Below are positions 19,385 through 28,734 of a DNA stretch of 64,000 nucleotides, piece by piece (position 1 is the first letter of the stretch; each line of letters opens with the position of its first letter). Location of the stretch: NCBI GenBank assembly GCA_026004615.1, contig BPJM01000002.1, positions 310,001 through 374,000 on the forward strand, read 5' to 3'. Both the position numbers and the translations under genes were made by a program. Origin of the DNA: Planctomycetota bacterium (GTDB taxonomy: Bacteria; Planctomycetota; J058; J103). The notes beneath the pieces are model-generated. The model made no database searches and was not told where the DNA came from. It was given only the letters and a program-made list of their open reading frames with translations.

Positions 19385-20425
19385 ATGAGGAGGACGATCG
19401 GCATGCTCACGCCCCCGCTGCGTCGGCTCGGCGTCTGCGCCGCGGTCCTCGCGCTCGCGGCGGGGCTGCCGCCGGTTGCCTCGGCCGCCGAGGTGCTGGC
19501 GGCGCTGGAGCGGGCCTTCCGCCAGGCGGCGGCCCGAGCGGCGCCCGCCGTCGTCGGTATCGAGGTGGAGCGTGACGCGGTGCCGGCTGCCCGGCGCGAG
19601 GTGGCGGAGTTCCTCCTCCCTCCGGGCACGCCGGCCAGCGGGGTCGTCGTCGCGCCCGAGGGTCTGGTGCTGACGAGCGCGCGCAACGTCGCCGGCGCGC
19701 GCGAGGTGCGCGTCGTGCTGCCCGCGGGGGGGCGGCTGCTCGGCGAGGTGCTCGCCACCGACGCGGAGCTCGATCTGGCGCTGGTGCGCGCGCTCGACGC
19801 ACCGGCCGATCTGCCGGCCGTTGCCTTCCGGCCCGCCGTGCCGCCGCCGGTAGGCTCGTGGCTGGTGGTGGTGGGTTTCGGACCGGAGGGGCGCCCCAGC
19901 GTGAACACCGGTATCGTCAGCGCGATCGGGCGCTTCGACGGGCTCATGCTGCAGACCGACGCCGCGATCAACCACACCAACCGCGGCGGTCTGGCGGTCG
20001 ACATCGAGGGCCGGCCGCTGGGCGTGGTGGTGCACCGCTCGGACCGGGTCGGGGTGAACTCGGGGGTGGGCTTCGTCGCTGCTGCTGGCCGGATTGCCGA
20101 GCGCCTGCCCGCACTCAGCCGCGGCGAGAGCATCGCGCCGCGGCCAAGGCCGTTCCTCGGGATCCGGCTGGGCGAGGAGCGGCTCGATCCCTCCGGGATC
20201 GTCGTCGCCGGGGTGCTGCCGGGCAGCGCCGCCGCAGCGGCGGAGTTGCTCGCCGGCGATCTGATCCATCGCATCGGCGAGGTCACGATCACCGACGCCC
20301 GCTCGCTCTCGCGCGCGCTCCGCCGCTACGCCCCCGGCGACCGCGTGGTGGTGGTGGTGGTGCGGGACGGCGTGCCGCGGGAGCTGGAGCTGGTGCTGGG
20401 GGCGCGTCCGGAGGCGGACGAATGA
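19385..20425 (+). CDS. Protease-dead trypsin-fold protein with one PDZ domain
   Basis: 346 residues with a signal peptide ending near residue 35 (ASAAE). The trypsin domain keeps the Asp region (ELDLALVRA) but the His site is LTSARNV (Arg100 for His) and the Ser site is NHTNRGGLAVD (Arg200 for Ser). So it too is inactive. A single PDZ domain (about 255-345) ends the protein. It starts 12 bases after the stop of the five-PDZ gene and ends in an ATGA overlap with the active protease gene, so the three are co-expressed. Confidence 0.85.
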   Translation: MRRTIGMLTPPLRRLGVCAAVLALAAGLPPVASAAEVLAALERAFRQAAARAAPAVVGIEVERDAVPAARREVAEFLLPPGTPASGVVVAPEGLVLTSARNVAGAREVRVVLPAGGRLLGEVLATDAELDLALVRALDAPADLPAVAFRPAVPPPVGSWLVVVGFGPEGRPSVNTGIVSAIGRFDGLMLQTDAAINHTNRGGLAVDIEGRPLGVVVHRSDRVGVNSGVGFVAAAGRIAERLPALSRGESIAPRPRPFLGIRLGEERLDPSGIVVAGVLPGSAAAAAELLAGDLIHRIGEVTITDARSLSRALRRYAPGDRVVVVVVRDGVPRELELVLGARPEADE

Positions 20426-21753
20426 GCTGGCAGCGCAGGCGCGCAAGCGCGGGGCAGGGCTCGGCGAGGCAGGCCGCCGCGGTGCGGCGAGCCGCGGCGG
20501 TGGTGGCGCTCGCGCTGGCGGCGTTGCTGCCGGGGCGGGCGGTGGCGGACGAAGTCCAGGAGGCGGCGGACGGGGCGCTCGAGCTGGCGCGGCGCCTGCA
20601 GGCGGAGGTGCAGGCGGCGGTCGCGCGCGCTGCACCGGCGTTCATCACCGTCTCGGGCGGCTCCGGGGTCGTGATCTCGCCCGAAGGCTGGGCACTGACC
20701 AACCACCATGTCGTCGCCGGGCACCGGATCGGCGACCGGTGGTGGGTGCGGCTGCGCGGCGACCGCCCGTACATCGCGCAGCTGGTCGGCACCGATCCGC
20801 AGGGCGACATCGCGCTGCTCAAGCTGGAGAGCGAGCAGCCCTTGCCCTGGGTGCCGCTCGGCGACTCGGACGCATTGCGCGTCGGCGAACTCGTACTCGC
20901 GCTCGGCAATCCGTTCGGCCTCGCGGAGGACGCCGAACCGACGGTGACCCTCGGAGTGGTGAGTGCCCTCCATCTGAACCGCGGCGGCTACAGCGACGCG
21001 ATCCAGACCGACGCGCCGCTCAACCCCGGCAACTCGGGTGGGCCGCTGCTGAATCTGGCGGGAGAGCTGGTCGGGATCAACGGCCGCATCGCGGTCCGCT
21101 TCGGCAACCGGATGAACACCGGTGTCGGCTACGCGATCCCTTCCAAGCAGATCGGGCGCTTCCTGCCGGTGCTGCGCCAAGGCGGCGTCGTGCGGCACGG
21201 ACGGCTGCAGGGCGTGCGAGTGCGCACCGCCGAGCCGCGCGGCAGCGGGGCAGAGGTGACCTCCGTCGCCCGCGACAGCGATGCCGCGCGCGCTGGCCTG
21301 CAGGCTGGCGATCGCATCGTCGCGGTCGATGGCACGCCGGTGCCGAGCGCGACCCGGCTGCTGGGAGTGCTCGGCACCTATCCGGCCGGCGCCACGGTGA
21401 CGGTGGAGGTGGTGCGCGGCTCCGGGACGACGGCGCTCCAGGTGGAGCTGAGCGCCCCCGTCCAGCAGCCCGTGCAGGGCAGTGGCGCCTGGCTCGGGGT
21501 GCGGCTGGGCGGTGCCTCCGAGGACACGGGCCAGCCGGGGGTGGAGGTGACCGAGGTCGTCCCGGGCAGCCCGGCAGCCGCGGCCGGCCTGCGCCCCGGC
21601 GACCGGATCGTCAGCTTGCACGGAACTGCTGTCCAGTCGGCGCCGGAGCTGGTGACGGTGATCCGCGGGCTGGAGCCGGGTACGCGGATCGAGATCGAGG
21701 TGGAGCGCGGGGGAGCGCGGCTCACCCTCGCCGCCACGCTCGGGCGGCGCTGA
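20422..21753 (+). CDS. Active HtrA/DegP-type serine protease with two PDZ domains
   Basis: 443 residues; ATG 20422 overlaps the previous stop (ATGA). A basic N-terminus and hydrophobic stretch (about 20-40) end at RAVADE, an export signal. The triad is complete: H96 in LTNHHVVAG, D129 in GDIALLK and S205 in NPGNSGGPLL. Two PDZ domains follow (about 270-350 and 355-443). This is the usual layout of periplasmic quality-control proteases. It is last in the three-gene set with two inactive relatives, which suggests a complex or a division between substrate capture and cleavage. Confidence 0.92.
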   Translation: MSWQRRRASAGQGSARQAAAVRRAAAVVALALAALLPGRAVADEVQEAADGALELARRLQAEVQAAVARAAPAFITVSGGSGVVISPEGWALTNHHVVAGHRIGDRWWVRLRGDRPYIAQLVGTDPQGDIALLKLESEQPLPWVPLGDSDALRVGELVLALGNPFGLAEDAEPTVTLGVVSALHLNRGGYSDAIQTDAPLNPGNSGGPLLNLAGELVGINGRIAVRFGNRMNTGVGYAIPSKQIGRFLPVLRQGGVVRHGRLQGVRVRTAEPRGSGAEVTSVARDSDAARAGLQAGDRIVAVDGTPVPSATRLLGVLGTYPAGATVTVEVVRGSGTTALQVELSAPVQQPVQGSGAWLGVRLGGASEDTGQPGVEVTEVVPGSPAAAAGLRPGDRIVSLHGTAVQSAPELVTVIRGLEPGTRIEIEVERGGARLTLAATLGRR

Positions 21754-21823
21754 GCGCCCCGGGCGCGCGGGAGCCCGCCGGCTCCTTGGCTCGAGCCGCT
21801 TCGAGCGGCACGACGCTGCGCGC

Positions 21824-21851
21824 TTGACGAACAAGGTCCGATCGCTATCAT
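21824..21851 (+). promoter_or_regulatory. Sigma70 promoter of the initiator tRNA
   Basis: TTGACG (21824-21829), 16-base spacer, TATCAT (21846-21851). The tRNA begins 14 bases further on. A GC hairpin (21795-21800/21804-21809) lies upstream. Confidence 0.75.
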
Positions 21852-21865
21852 GGGCTTTTCTGGGA

Positions 21866-21942
21866 CGCGGGGTGGAGCAGCCTGGTAGCTCGCCGGGCTC
21901 ATAACCCGGAGGTCGTGGGTTCAAATCCCACCCCCGCTACCA
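21866..21942 (+). tRNA. tRNA-fMet (CAT), initiator
   Basis: 77 bases with encoded CCA. The cloverleaf closes: acceptor GCGGGG with CCCCGC, anticodon arm CCGGG-CTCATAA-CCCGG, T arm GTGGG-TTCAAAT-CCCAC. The three consecutive G-C pairs next to the anticodon loop and the unpaired 1-72 position mark it as the initiator. The 1-72 mismatch is C-U here, whereas E. coli has C-A. It stands alone between its own promoter and terminator. Confidence 0.95.
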
Positions 21943-21950
21943 TTCACCTG

Positions 21951-21983
21951 GCTCCCGCGACTGCGGTCGCGGGAGCTTTTTTT
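21951..21983 (+). terminator. Intrinsic terminator of the tRNA
   Basis: Perfect 11-bp stem GCTCCCGCGAC/GTCGCGGGAGC (21951-21961/21966-21976) with a TGCG loop and a run of seven T (21977-21983). Confidence 0.92.
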
Positions 21984-22154
21984 GGGGGGAGGGCGGGCGG
22001 CACCGACCGCGGGCGCCGCAGGGCCCCCGGCCCGGGCAACGCCGCGGCGCCGGTCGGGCCCGCGGCCGGCGGGGCCGGCGGCTGCGGGCGGCGGGGCTCA
22101 CCCGCAGCGGCGAGGCTCTCGCCGCGCGGGACCGCACGGGCGGCCGCGGCAGGC

Positions 22155-25100
22155 TCAGCCCCTGCCCATGCCGCCGAACAGCCGCTTGAGCCTGCGCGCC
22201 AGCCGGCCGGCGAGGCGGGCGGGCGGACGGACGAGCGCGGCCTCGATCACCGCCGGCACTTCGGGCAGGTCGTCCTTGGAGACGAAGGCGTCGGCGCCCC
22301 GCAGCACCGCCTCGGCGCCGAGATCGTGCGTCAGCCCCGAGCGCGTGACGCGCGTGCCGGCATACGCCGTCAGCATCACGATCGCCACCCCGGGCCGCAG
22401 CTCGCGCAGCACCGCGGCCAGCTCCAGCCCGTCGCGCCCCGGCATCATGTAGTCGAGCACCACCGCATCGGGCTCGAAGCTCGCCACCAGTTTGAAGGCG
22501 TGCTCGGGATCGGTCGTGCCCTCGACCTCGTATCGCTCGCCGAGCAGATCCTTCAGCATCTCGATCGCATCCGGCTCGTCATCGATGACCAGAACTCGCG
22601 CGCGCCGCAGCGAGGGCACCGCCAGCTGCACGAACCGGTCGCTCAGCTCGTACACCCACGGCAGCAGCACGAGCGTCGCCGCGGTCGAGGCGAGCAGGCC
22701 GCAGATGATGACCGTGCACATCGGCGCGTAGAGGCTGCCCCCCCCGATCGCCAGCGGCAGCAGGCCGCCGACGGTGGTCAGCGTCGTCGACAGGATGGGC
22801 TTGACCCGCCGCACCGTGCCCTGGTCGATCGCCTCTTCGAGCGGCAAGCCGCTGGCGCGCGCCTCGTTGATGAACTGCAACAGCAGGATGCCGTCGTTGA
22901 CCACGATGCCGGCGAGGCTGGCGCAGCCGACCCCGGCGAAAAACCCGATCGGGTTGCCGGTGAGCGCCAGGCCGAGCATGCCCGCCGCGAGCGCCGGCGG
23001 CAGCACCGACAGGATCACGGCCGGCTGCACCAGCGAGTCGAACTGCGCCACCAGGATCACGTAGACGAACAGCAGCGCGAACAGGGCCGCGATGCCGAGG
23101 CGGCGGAACGATTCGTTGATCTCCTTGCGCTCGCCGGCCTGTTCCAGCTCGTAGCCGGCGGGCAGGCGGTAGTGCTGGGCGAGCAGCGCCGCCACGTCGC
23201 GGTTGACGTGGCTGGCCACCCGGCCCTCGATCCAGGCCTCGACGTCGATCGAGCGGACCTGGTCGTAGCGCTCGATGCGGGCGAGGGCCGTGCCCAGCCG
23301 CAGGCGGGCGACGTGGCGCAGCGGCACCAGGGCTCCGGTGAGCGGCGCCCGCAGGTAGAGCTTCTCCAGCATCGCGATGTCGCGCCGCTGCGCGCGCGGC
23401 AGCCGGATGACCACCGGCCGATCCTCGTCGCCTTCGCGAACGACGGTCGGGCTCGCGCCGCTCAGCAGCACCGCCAGCGTCGCCGCGACGTCCGCGCGCG
23501 ACAGCCCCAGCGGTCGCGCCTTGTCCAGGTCGAGATCGACCTCGAGCGCGTGCGCATCGTCGCCGTAGCTGTCGTGGACCTCGACGATGCCGGGCACCTG
23601 CCGCAGCAGCGCCCGCAGCTTCGCCGCCTCGCGCCGCAGCACCTCGACGTCGTCACCGCGCAGCCGCAGTACCACCGGCGCCTGGATGAGCGGGCCCTGT
23701 TCGATCTCGCGCACCGCCACCGCCGCCTCCGGCACCACGCGCGGCAGCTGCTGGCGCAGCTCGTGCGCGAGCTGTTCGGGGGTGCGCAAGCCCGGCCCGG
23801 TGCGGCCGATCCACAGCACCTGCGCCACCTCGTTGACGGTCTCGGTGTGCGGCAGGTTGTAGTAGAAGTGCGAGACGGCGCGGCCGACGTAGGCGACGAC
23901 GTGCGCCGTCTCGGGCAGCTCGGCGAGCGCGGCCCGGACGCGCTCGGCGGTGGCGTCGGTGGCCTCCAGGGCCGCGCCCTTGGGCATCTCGACCCGCACG
24001 ATCAGCATGTCGCGGTCGGCCTTGGGAAAGAGCTGGAAGCCGAGCAGCGGAACCGCCGCCGCCCCGGCGAGCAGCACGAGCGCGGTTGCCAGGGCGAGCA
24101 GCGGCCGGCGCCGGCGCCACCTGAGCGCGGCGCTGGCGATGGCGCTCACCGCACGCTGGCGGAGCGCTCCCAGTCCGGTCTCCGCCTGCAGGCGGGCGCT
24201 CACCGAGGCGTGGTGCAGGCGGCGGCCGAACGCGAGGGTAGCAGCACAGCGGGGTCAGTCCGAGCGCCACCAGGAGCGAGGCGAGCAACGTGATGACCAC
24301 CAGCAGCGGCATGTCGAAGATGAACGCGCCGGTGTCTCCACCCATGATGAGCAGCGGCAGGAACGCGACCACGGTCGTGAGCGTGCCGGAGATCAGCGGT
24401 CCCTGGACCTCGCGTGTTCCGCGGACCACCGCTTCCAGTGGTGCGAGCCGTCTCTGCTGGAGGTAGTCGGTCACGTTTTCGACGACGACGATGATGTTGT
24501 CGACCAGCAGCCCGATCGCGATGACGATGCCGACCACCGAGAGCTGGTGCAGGCGTGTGCCGAGCAGCCCCATGACGACGAGCGCGAGCAGGATGGTCAG
24601 CGGCATGCCGATGGCGGCGACCAGCGCCTGCCGCGGCCCGAAGAAGGCGAAGAGCACCAGAGCCACCAGCAGCAGCGACTGCCAGGTGGCATTGCCGAGC
24701 TGGCGGAAGCGCGCGCGCACACCCTCGGACTGGTCGAACAACACGTCCACCTGCACCCAGCGCGGCAGCTTCGCCTGCTCGCGCGCCAGCACCTCGTGGA
24801 CGCGCTCCGCCAGCGCCTGGACGTCGTCGCCCCTGCGCATGAACACCGCCAGCACCACCGCGCGGCGGCCGTCCAGGCGCACCAGCTCCGGCGGGTCCTC
24901 GCTGCCGCGCCGGACCGTGGCGAGGTCGCGCACCCGGATCGCATCGCCCTCGGGGGTGGCTTCCACGATCGCGTCTTCGACCTCGGCGAGCGAGCGCAGC
25001 TCACCGGCGGCATCCACGAGCACCTTGTGGGCACCGAGCTCGAGCGAGCCGGTGGGGGCGCGCAGGTTGCGGGCGGCGAGCGCCGCCTGCAACCGCCGCG

Positions 25101-25716
25101 GGTCGACCTTCCACTTGGACAGTCGCTCCAGGTCGACCCGGACCTCGATCACATCCGGCGGCGCACCGTGCAGCTCCACGCTCTCGACCGCCGGGATGCG
25201 CTCCAGCGCGCGCTCGAGGTCGCGCGCATAATGGAGGAGACTCAGCGGATCGCGGCGGTGGGGCTCGCCGCCCTCGCGCGCGCTCACCGCGATCAGCAAG
25301 GCGCTGGTCTTGATCAGGTCATCGCCATCGATCACGCGAGGCGGGCCAGCACCCGGCGGCAGGGTACGGGCGAGCTCGCTCACCTTCTCGCGCAGCCGAT
25401 CGAAGCCCTTTTTGTAGTCGCTGCCCTGGCGCAGCGCCATGCGGAGATAGGCGACGCCCTCGCGCGAGGCGGTGCGCACCCACTCCAGCTCGTCGATCTC
25501 GGCGACCTCGGCCTCCAGCGGCTTGGCGATCAGCTGCTCGCAGGTCTCGGGGTCCGCACCCGGATAGGGGACGATGACCTCGGCGCTGCGCCAGTCGAAG
25601 TCAGGGTCTTCCTGCCGGTGGATGAGCGAGAGGTACAGCAGCCCCAGCACCGCCAGCGAGCCGAAGGAGAGCAGCGTCACCTTGGGGACGCGGATCGGCA
25701 GCTCCACCGCGCGCAC
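22155..25716 (-). CDS. RND efflux pump with C-terminal receiver (REC) domain; one frame change
   Basis: Read 25716 to 22155 (GTG start, three bases after the adaptor stop). The first half shows an N-terminal helix, the porter domain (RQEDPDFDWRSAEVIVPYPG) and the helices with GIVIAIGLLVDNIIVVVENV. Near 24240 the frame shifts by one base with no good homopolymer; the second half continues the second porter domain, LLFVYVILVAQFDSL and GIVVNDGILLLQF. After the last membrane helix, at about 22615, a complete REC domain follows: RVLVIDDEPDAIEML, phospho-acceptor in VVLDYMMPGRDG, IVMLTAY, and Lys in FVSKDD. So the pump carries its own cytoplasmic phospho-receiver. The family exports lipophilic compounds with an adaptor and outer-membrane channel; no channel gene is next to it. 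Confidence 0.85.
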
Positions 25717-25719
25717 GGC

Positions 25720-27080
25720 TCAGCGCTCCGTGCCGGCGGTGGCGCCGGCGGCCGGCTCGGCCGCGGCGAGCACCTCGACCCGGTCGCCATCGAACAGCTC
25801 CGTCTGTCCGGCGACGACCACGGGCTCGCCCCGTTCCAGCCCCCGCACCACCTCGAGCTCGCTCTGCAGCACGCGGCCTGGCACGATGGTGCGCTCAGCG
25901 ACGGTGCGGCCGTCCGCTTCCAGCACGAACAGGACCCGCCGGCCGTCCGGCCGCGCCAGCACCGCCTCGAGCGGTACCACCACGCGCGGGGTGGGCTCGC
26001 CGGCGCGCAGCTCCACCCAGGCGAACATGCCGGGCCGCAGGCGCGGATCCGGATCGAGCACCTCCACCTCGACGGGGAAGGTCCGCGCCGCTCCGCGCGC
26101 CGCCACCCCCGATCCGGTGCACGCGCCCGGCGAGCGGGTTCCCGCCGAGCGCCTCGACGCGAATCCGCGCCGCCATGCCCTCGGCGATCCGCGCCACCTC
26201 GGCATCGGTCACCCCCCACGGTGACATTGAGCCGCCCCACCTCCTCCAGCGCCAGCACCGGCTGGCCCGGCTGGACCTGCTCGCCGGGCTCGGCCCACCG
26301 TTCCGAGATGCGGCCCGCGACCGGGGCGTGCACCGTCGCGTCCGCCAGCCGCGCCCGCGCCCGCGCCAGCTCCGCCTCCGCCGCCGCCAGCCGCGCCTGC
26401 GCGAGCGCGACCTCGTCGGCGCGCGGCCCGCTGCGCAGCAGCGCCAGCGCCTGCTCTGCCTGCTCGAGCTGGGCGGCGAGCGCGGCATGCCGCGCTCGCG
26501 TGGTGTCCAGCGCCGCCTCGCCACCGGTGAGCGCGTCCTTGCGGTGCAGCTCCACCGCGCGTGCCAGATCCCGCGCCGCGTCCTCCAGGAGCGTGCGCAC
26601 CTCGGCGACCCGCGCCTCGGCGGCGCGGATCTCCTCCGGACGCGCCCCGGCGAGCAGGTCCTGCAGGCCCGCGCGCGCCACCTCCCGGGCGGCCTCGGCG
26701 GCGCGCACCGCCAGCTCGTAGTGGGTGGGATCGAGCCTTCCGAGCACCGCGCCGGCTTGGACCGCCGCCCCGCGTTCGACGAGCTCGGCCAGCGGCCCGC
26801 CGACGGCGAAGCCCAGCCGGCGGGTGCTCCAGGCCTCGACGAAGCCGCTCGCGGCGATCTGCGGCGCGACCGCGCGCTCGCCGGCCGGCGCCACCCGCAC
26901 CGCCTTGCCCCGCGCGGGCCCGTCCGGCTGCCCGCTCGCCCCGCCGCCGCAGCCCGGCCCCGCGGCGGCACCGAGCAGCACGAGTGCGCCCAGCAGGCCG
27001 GCTGCCCGTGCCCCCGCCCCGGTGTCCGCCGACGCGCGGCATGGCCGGTGCCAGCGTCCGGCTGCCCTCTCGCTCCGCAT
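25720..27080 (-). CDS. RND periplasmic adaptor (membrane fusion protein); two frame changes
   Basis: ATG 27080 follows GGGGAGCGG. A short hydrophobic lead ends at AAAGPGC, perhaps a lipobox. Then come a barrel/lipoyl half (FVEAWSTRRLGFAVGGPLAE, QAGAVLGRLDPTHYELAV), a long alpha-hairpin with heptad-like Ala/Arg/Leu, the second lipoyl half (VHAPVAGRISERWAEPGEQV), a beta-barrel and the C-terminal strand domain. The frame changes twice, at a C6 run (26212-26217) and a C5 run (26106-26110); removing one base at each restores a single protein. It lies upstream of, and nearly overlaps, the RND pump gene, so they form one operon. Confidence 0.85.
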
Positions 27081-27287
27081 GGTTCCGCTCCCCGAGCCCA
27101 CCGCGCGCCGACGTGCGCCGGTGAGGCGACGCTCACTGCAACCGGCGCGCCGGTCCGGCGCCCCGCCTGCCCCTCGCGCAGGCTTGCCCGCCGGACCGGA
27201 TCCGGCGCCGCCGCGCCCGCTCCCGCAGAAGGGCGCGCGCCGTCCAACCGCAGTTGGCGGAGGGCGAACGATCCTTCCGGCCGCGCC

Positions 27288-28589
27288 TCAGCCGTCCTCG
27301 TCGCCGCCCGCCTCGTCCAGCCCGAGCGCGCGCAGCTTCTTGCGCAGGCCCTCGCGCGTGATGCCGAGCACCTCGGCCGCCCGGCGGCGCGCGCCGCCCA
27401 CGCTCTGGAGCACCTGCGCGACGTAGCTCCGCTCGAAGCGGCGCCGCGCCTCGCGCAGCGGTGCGAACTCCCTCCCGAGGGCGCGGGGCTCCGGGGGGCG
27501 GCCGGCGGCGGTCTCGGTGCCGGGTCCGGACGCGCCTGCAGGCCCCGCCGCACCGGCACGGACCCGGGGTGTGAGGTGTTCCAGCTCGATCGTCGGCCCT
27601 TCCGCGAGCGCCACCGCGCGCTCGACCTCCAGCATGAGTTCCCGCACGTTGCCCGGCCAGTCGTAGGCGTGGATCGCCGCGAGCGCCTCGGGCGAGAAGC
27701 GGCGCGCGGTGCGGCCGAAGCGCCGGGCGGCATCGGCCACGAAGTGCGCGAGCAGCGCGTCGATGTCCTGGCGCCGCTCGCGCAGCGGTGGCAGGTGGAC
27801 ATGGACCCCGGCGATGCGGAAGAACAGGTCTTCGCGCAGCCGGCCGGCGGCGATCTCGGCGCGGGGGTCCTTGTTCGTGGCGGAGACCACGCGCACATCG
27901 ACGTTGATGGGACGCCGGCCCCCGACGCGCTCGACCTCCCGTTCCTGCAGCACGCGCAGCAGCTTCGCCTGCGCCGCCGCCGGCATGTCCGCGATCTCAT
28001 CGAGCAGCAGCGTCCCGCCCTGCGCCTCCTCGATCCGCCCGCGCCGCGCCTGCACCCCGGTCGCGACCCCTTCCTCGATGCCGAACAGCTCGCTCTCCAG
28101 CAGCTCGCCGGGCAACGCCGCGCAGTTGATCGCCACGAAGGGGCCGTCCGCGCGCGGGCCGTGCTCGTGCAGGTAGCGGGCGAGCACCTCCTTGCCGGTG
28201 CCGCTCTCGCCGGTGATCAGCACCGGCAGCGGCGTATCGAGCACCCGGTCGAGCACGCGCATCACCTCGCGCAAGCCGCTGTCCGCACCGATGAGCACGC
28301 GGCGCGCGGGCTCGAGTTCCGCGCGCAGTTCCTCGTACTGTTGCTTGAGTTCGCGCTTGATGCGCGAGTAGCCGCGCAGCGCCATCCGCAGCTCGTTGAG
28401 CGTGGAGCGCAGCTTGTCCTCGCGCTGCTGCAGCGCCTGCAGGCGGGCGGTGAAGGCCTCGGTGAGCGCCCGGCCGAGCGCGCGGCTCTCCGCGGGCAGC
28501 TCGGCGAGCAGCCGCTCGGGGTCCTCGCCCGCCGCCAGTCCCTGGGCGAGCTCACTCAGCGTGCGGATGGCATCCCTCGCTGCTGCCAT
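27288..28589 (-). CDS. Sigma54-activator-type AAA+ regulator with altered GAFTGA loop
   Basis: 433 residues; ATG 28589 follows GAGGAGATG. No receiver domain: residues 1-95 are a helical, probably coiled-coil input region. The AAA+ core has Walker A GESGTGKE (127-134), Walker B TLLLDEI (193-199) and FFRIAGVHVHLPPLRER. The sigma54-contact loop reads EEGVATGVQARRG at 172-184, so GAFTGA has become GVATGV with the key Phe replaced by Ala. A Fis-type helix-turn-helix ends the protein (RRRAAEVLGITREGLRKKL). It is divergent from the REC-cNMP-CPBP gene and sits upstream of the RND operon on the same strand, so it may control either. Confidence 0.88.
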   Translation of the reverse strand: MAAARDAIRTLSELAQGLAAGEDPERLLAELPAESRALGRALTEAFTARLQALQQREDKLRSTLNELRMALRGYSRIKRELKQQYEELRAELEPARRVLIGADSGLREVMRVLDRVLDTPLPVLITGESGTGKEVLARYLHEHGPRADGPFVAINCAALPGELLESELFGIEEGVATGVQARRGRIEEAQGGTLLLDEIADMPAAAQAKLLRVLQEREVERVGGRRPINVDVRVVSATNKDPRAEIAAGRLREDLFFRIAGVHVHLPPLRERRQDIDALLAHFVADAARRFGRTARRFSPEALAAIHAYDWPGNVRELMLEVERAVALAEGPTIELEHLTPRVRAGAAGPAGASGPGTETAAGRPPEPRALGREFAPLREARRRFERSYVAQVLQSVGGARRRAAEVLGITREGLRKKLRALGLDEAGGDEDG

Positions 28590-28734
28590 GGCATCTCCTC
28601 GCGCACCGGTGGCATTATGAAGGGCGGCCGGCGCGGCGCGCAACTTTGGTTGTCGCCTGAGCGCGGTACGCAACTTGCTGTGCAGTGGCCTGCAAACGGC
28701 GATGAGCATCGGTGAGACCGGAGCGCCGGGATGC

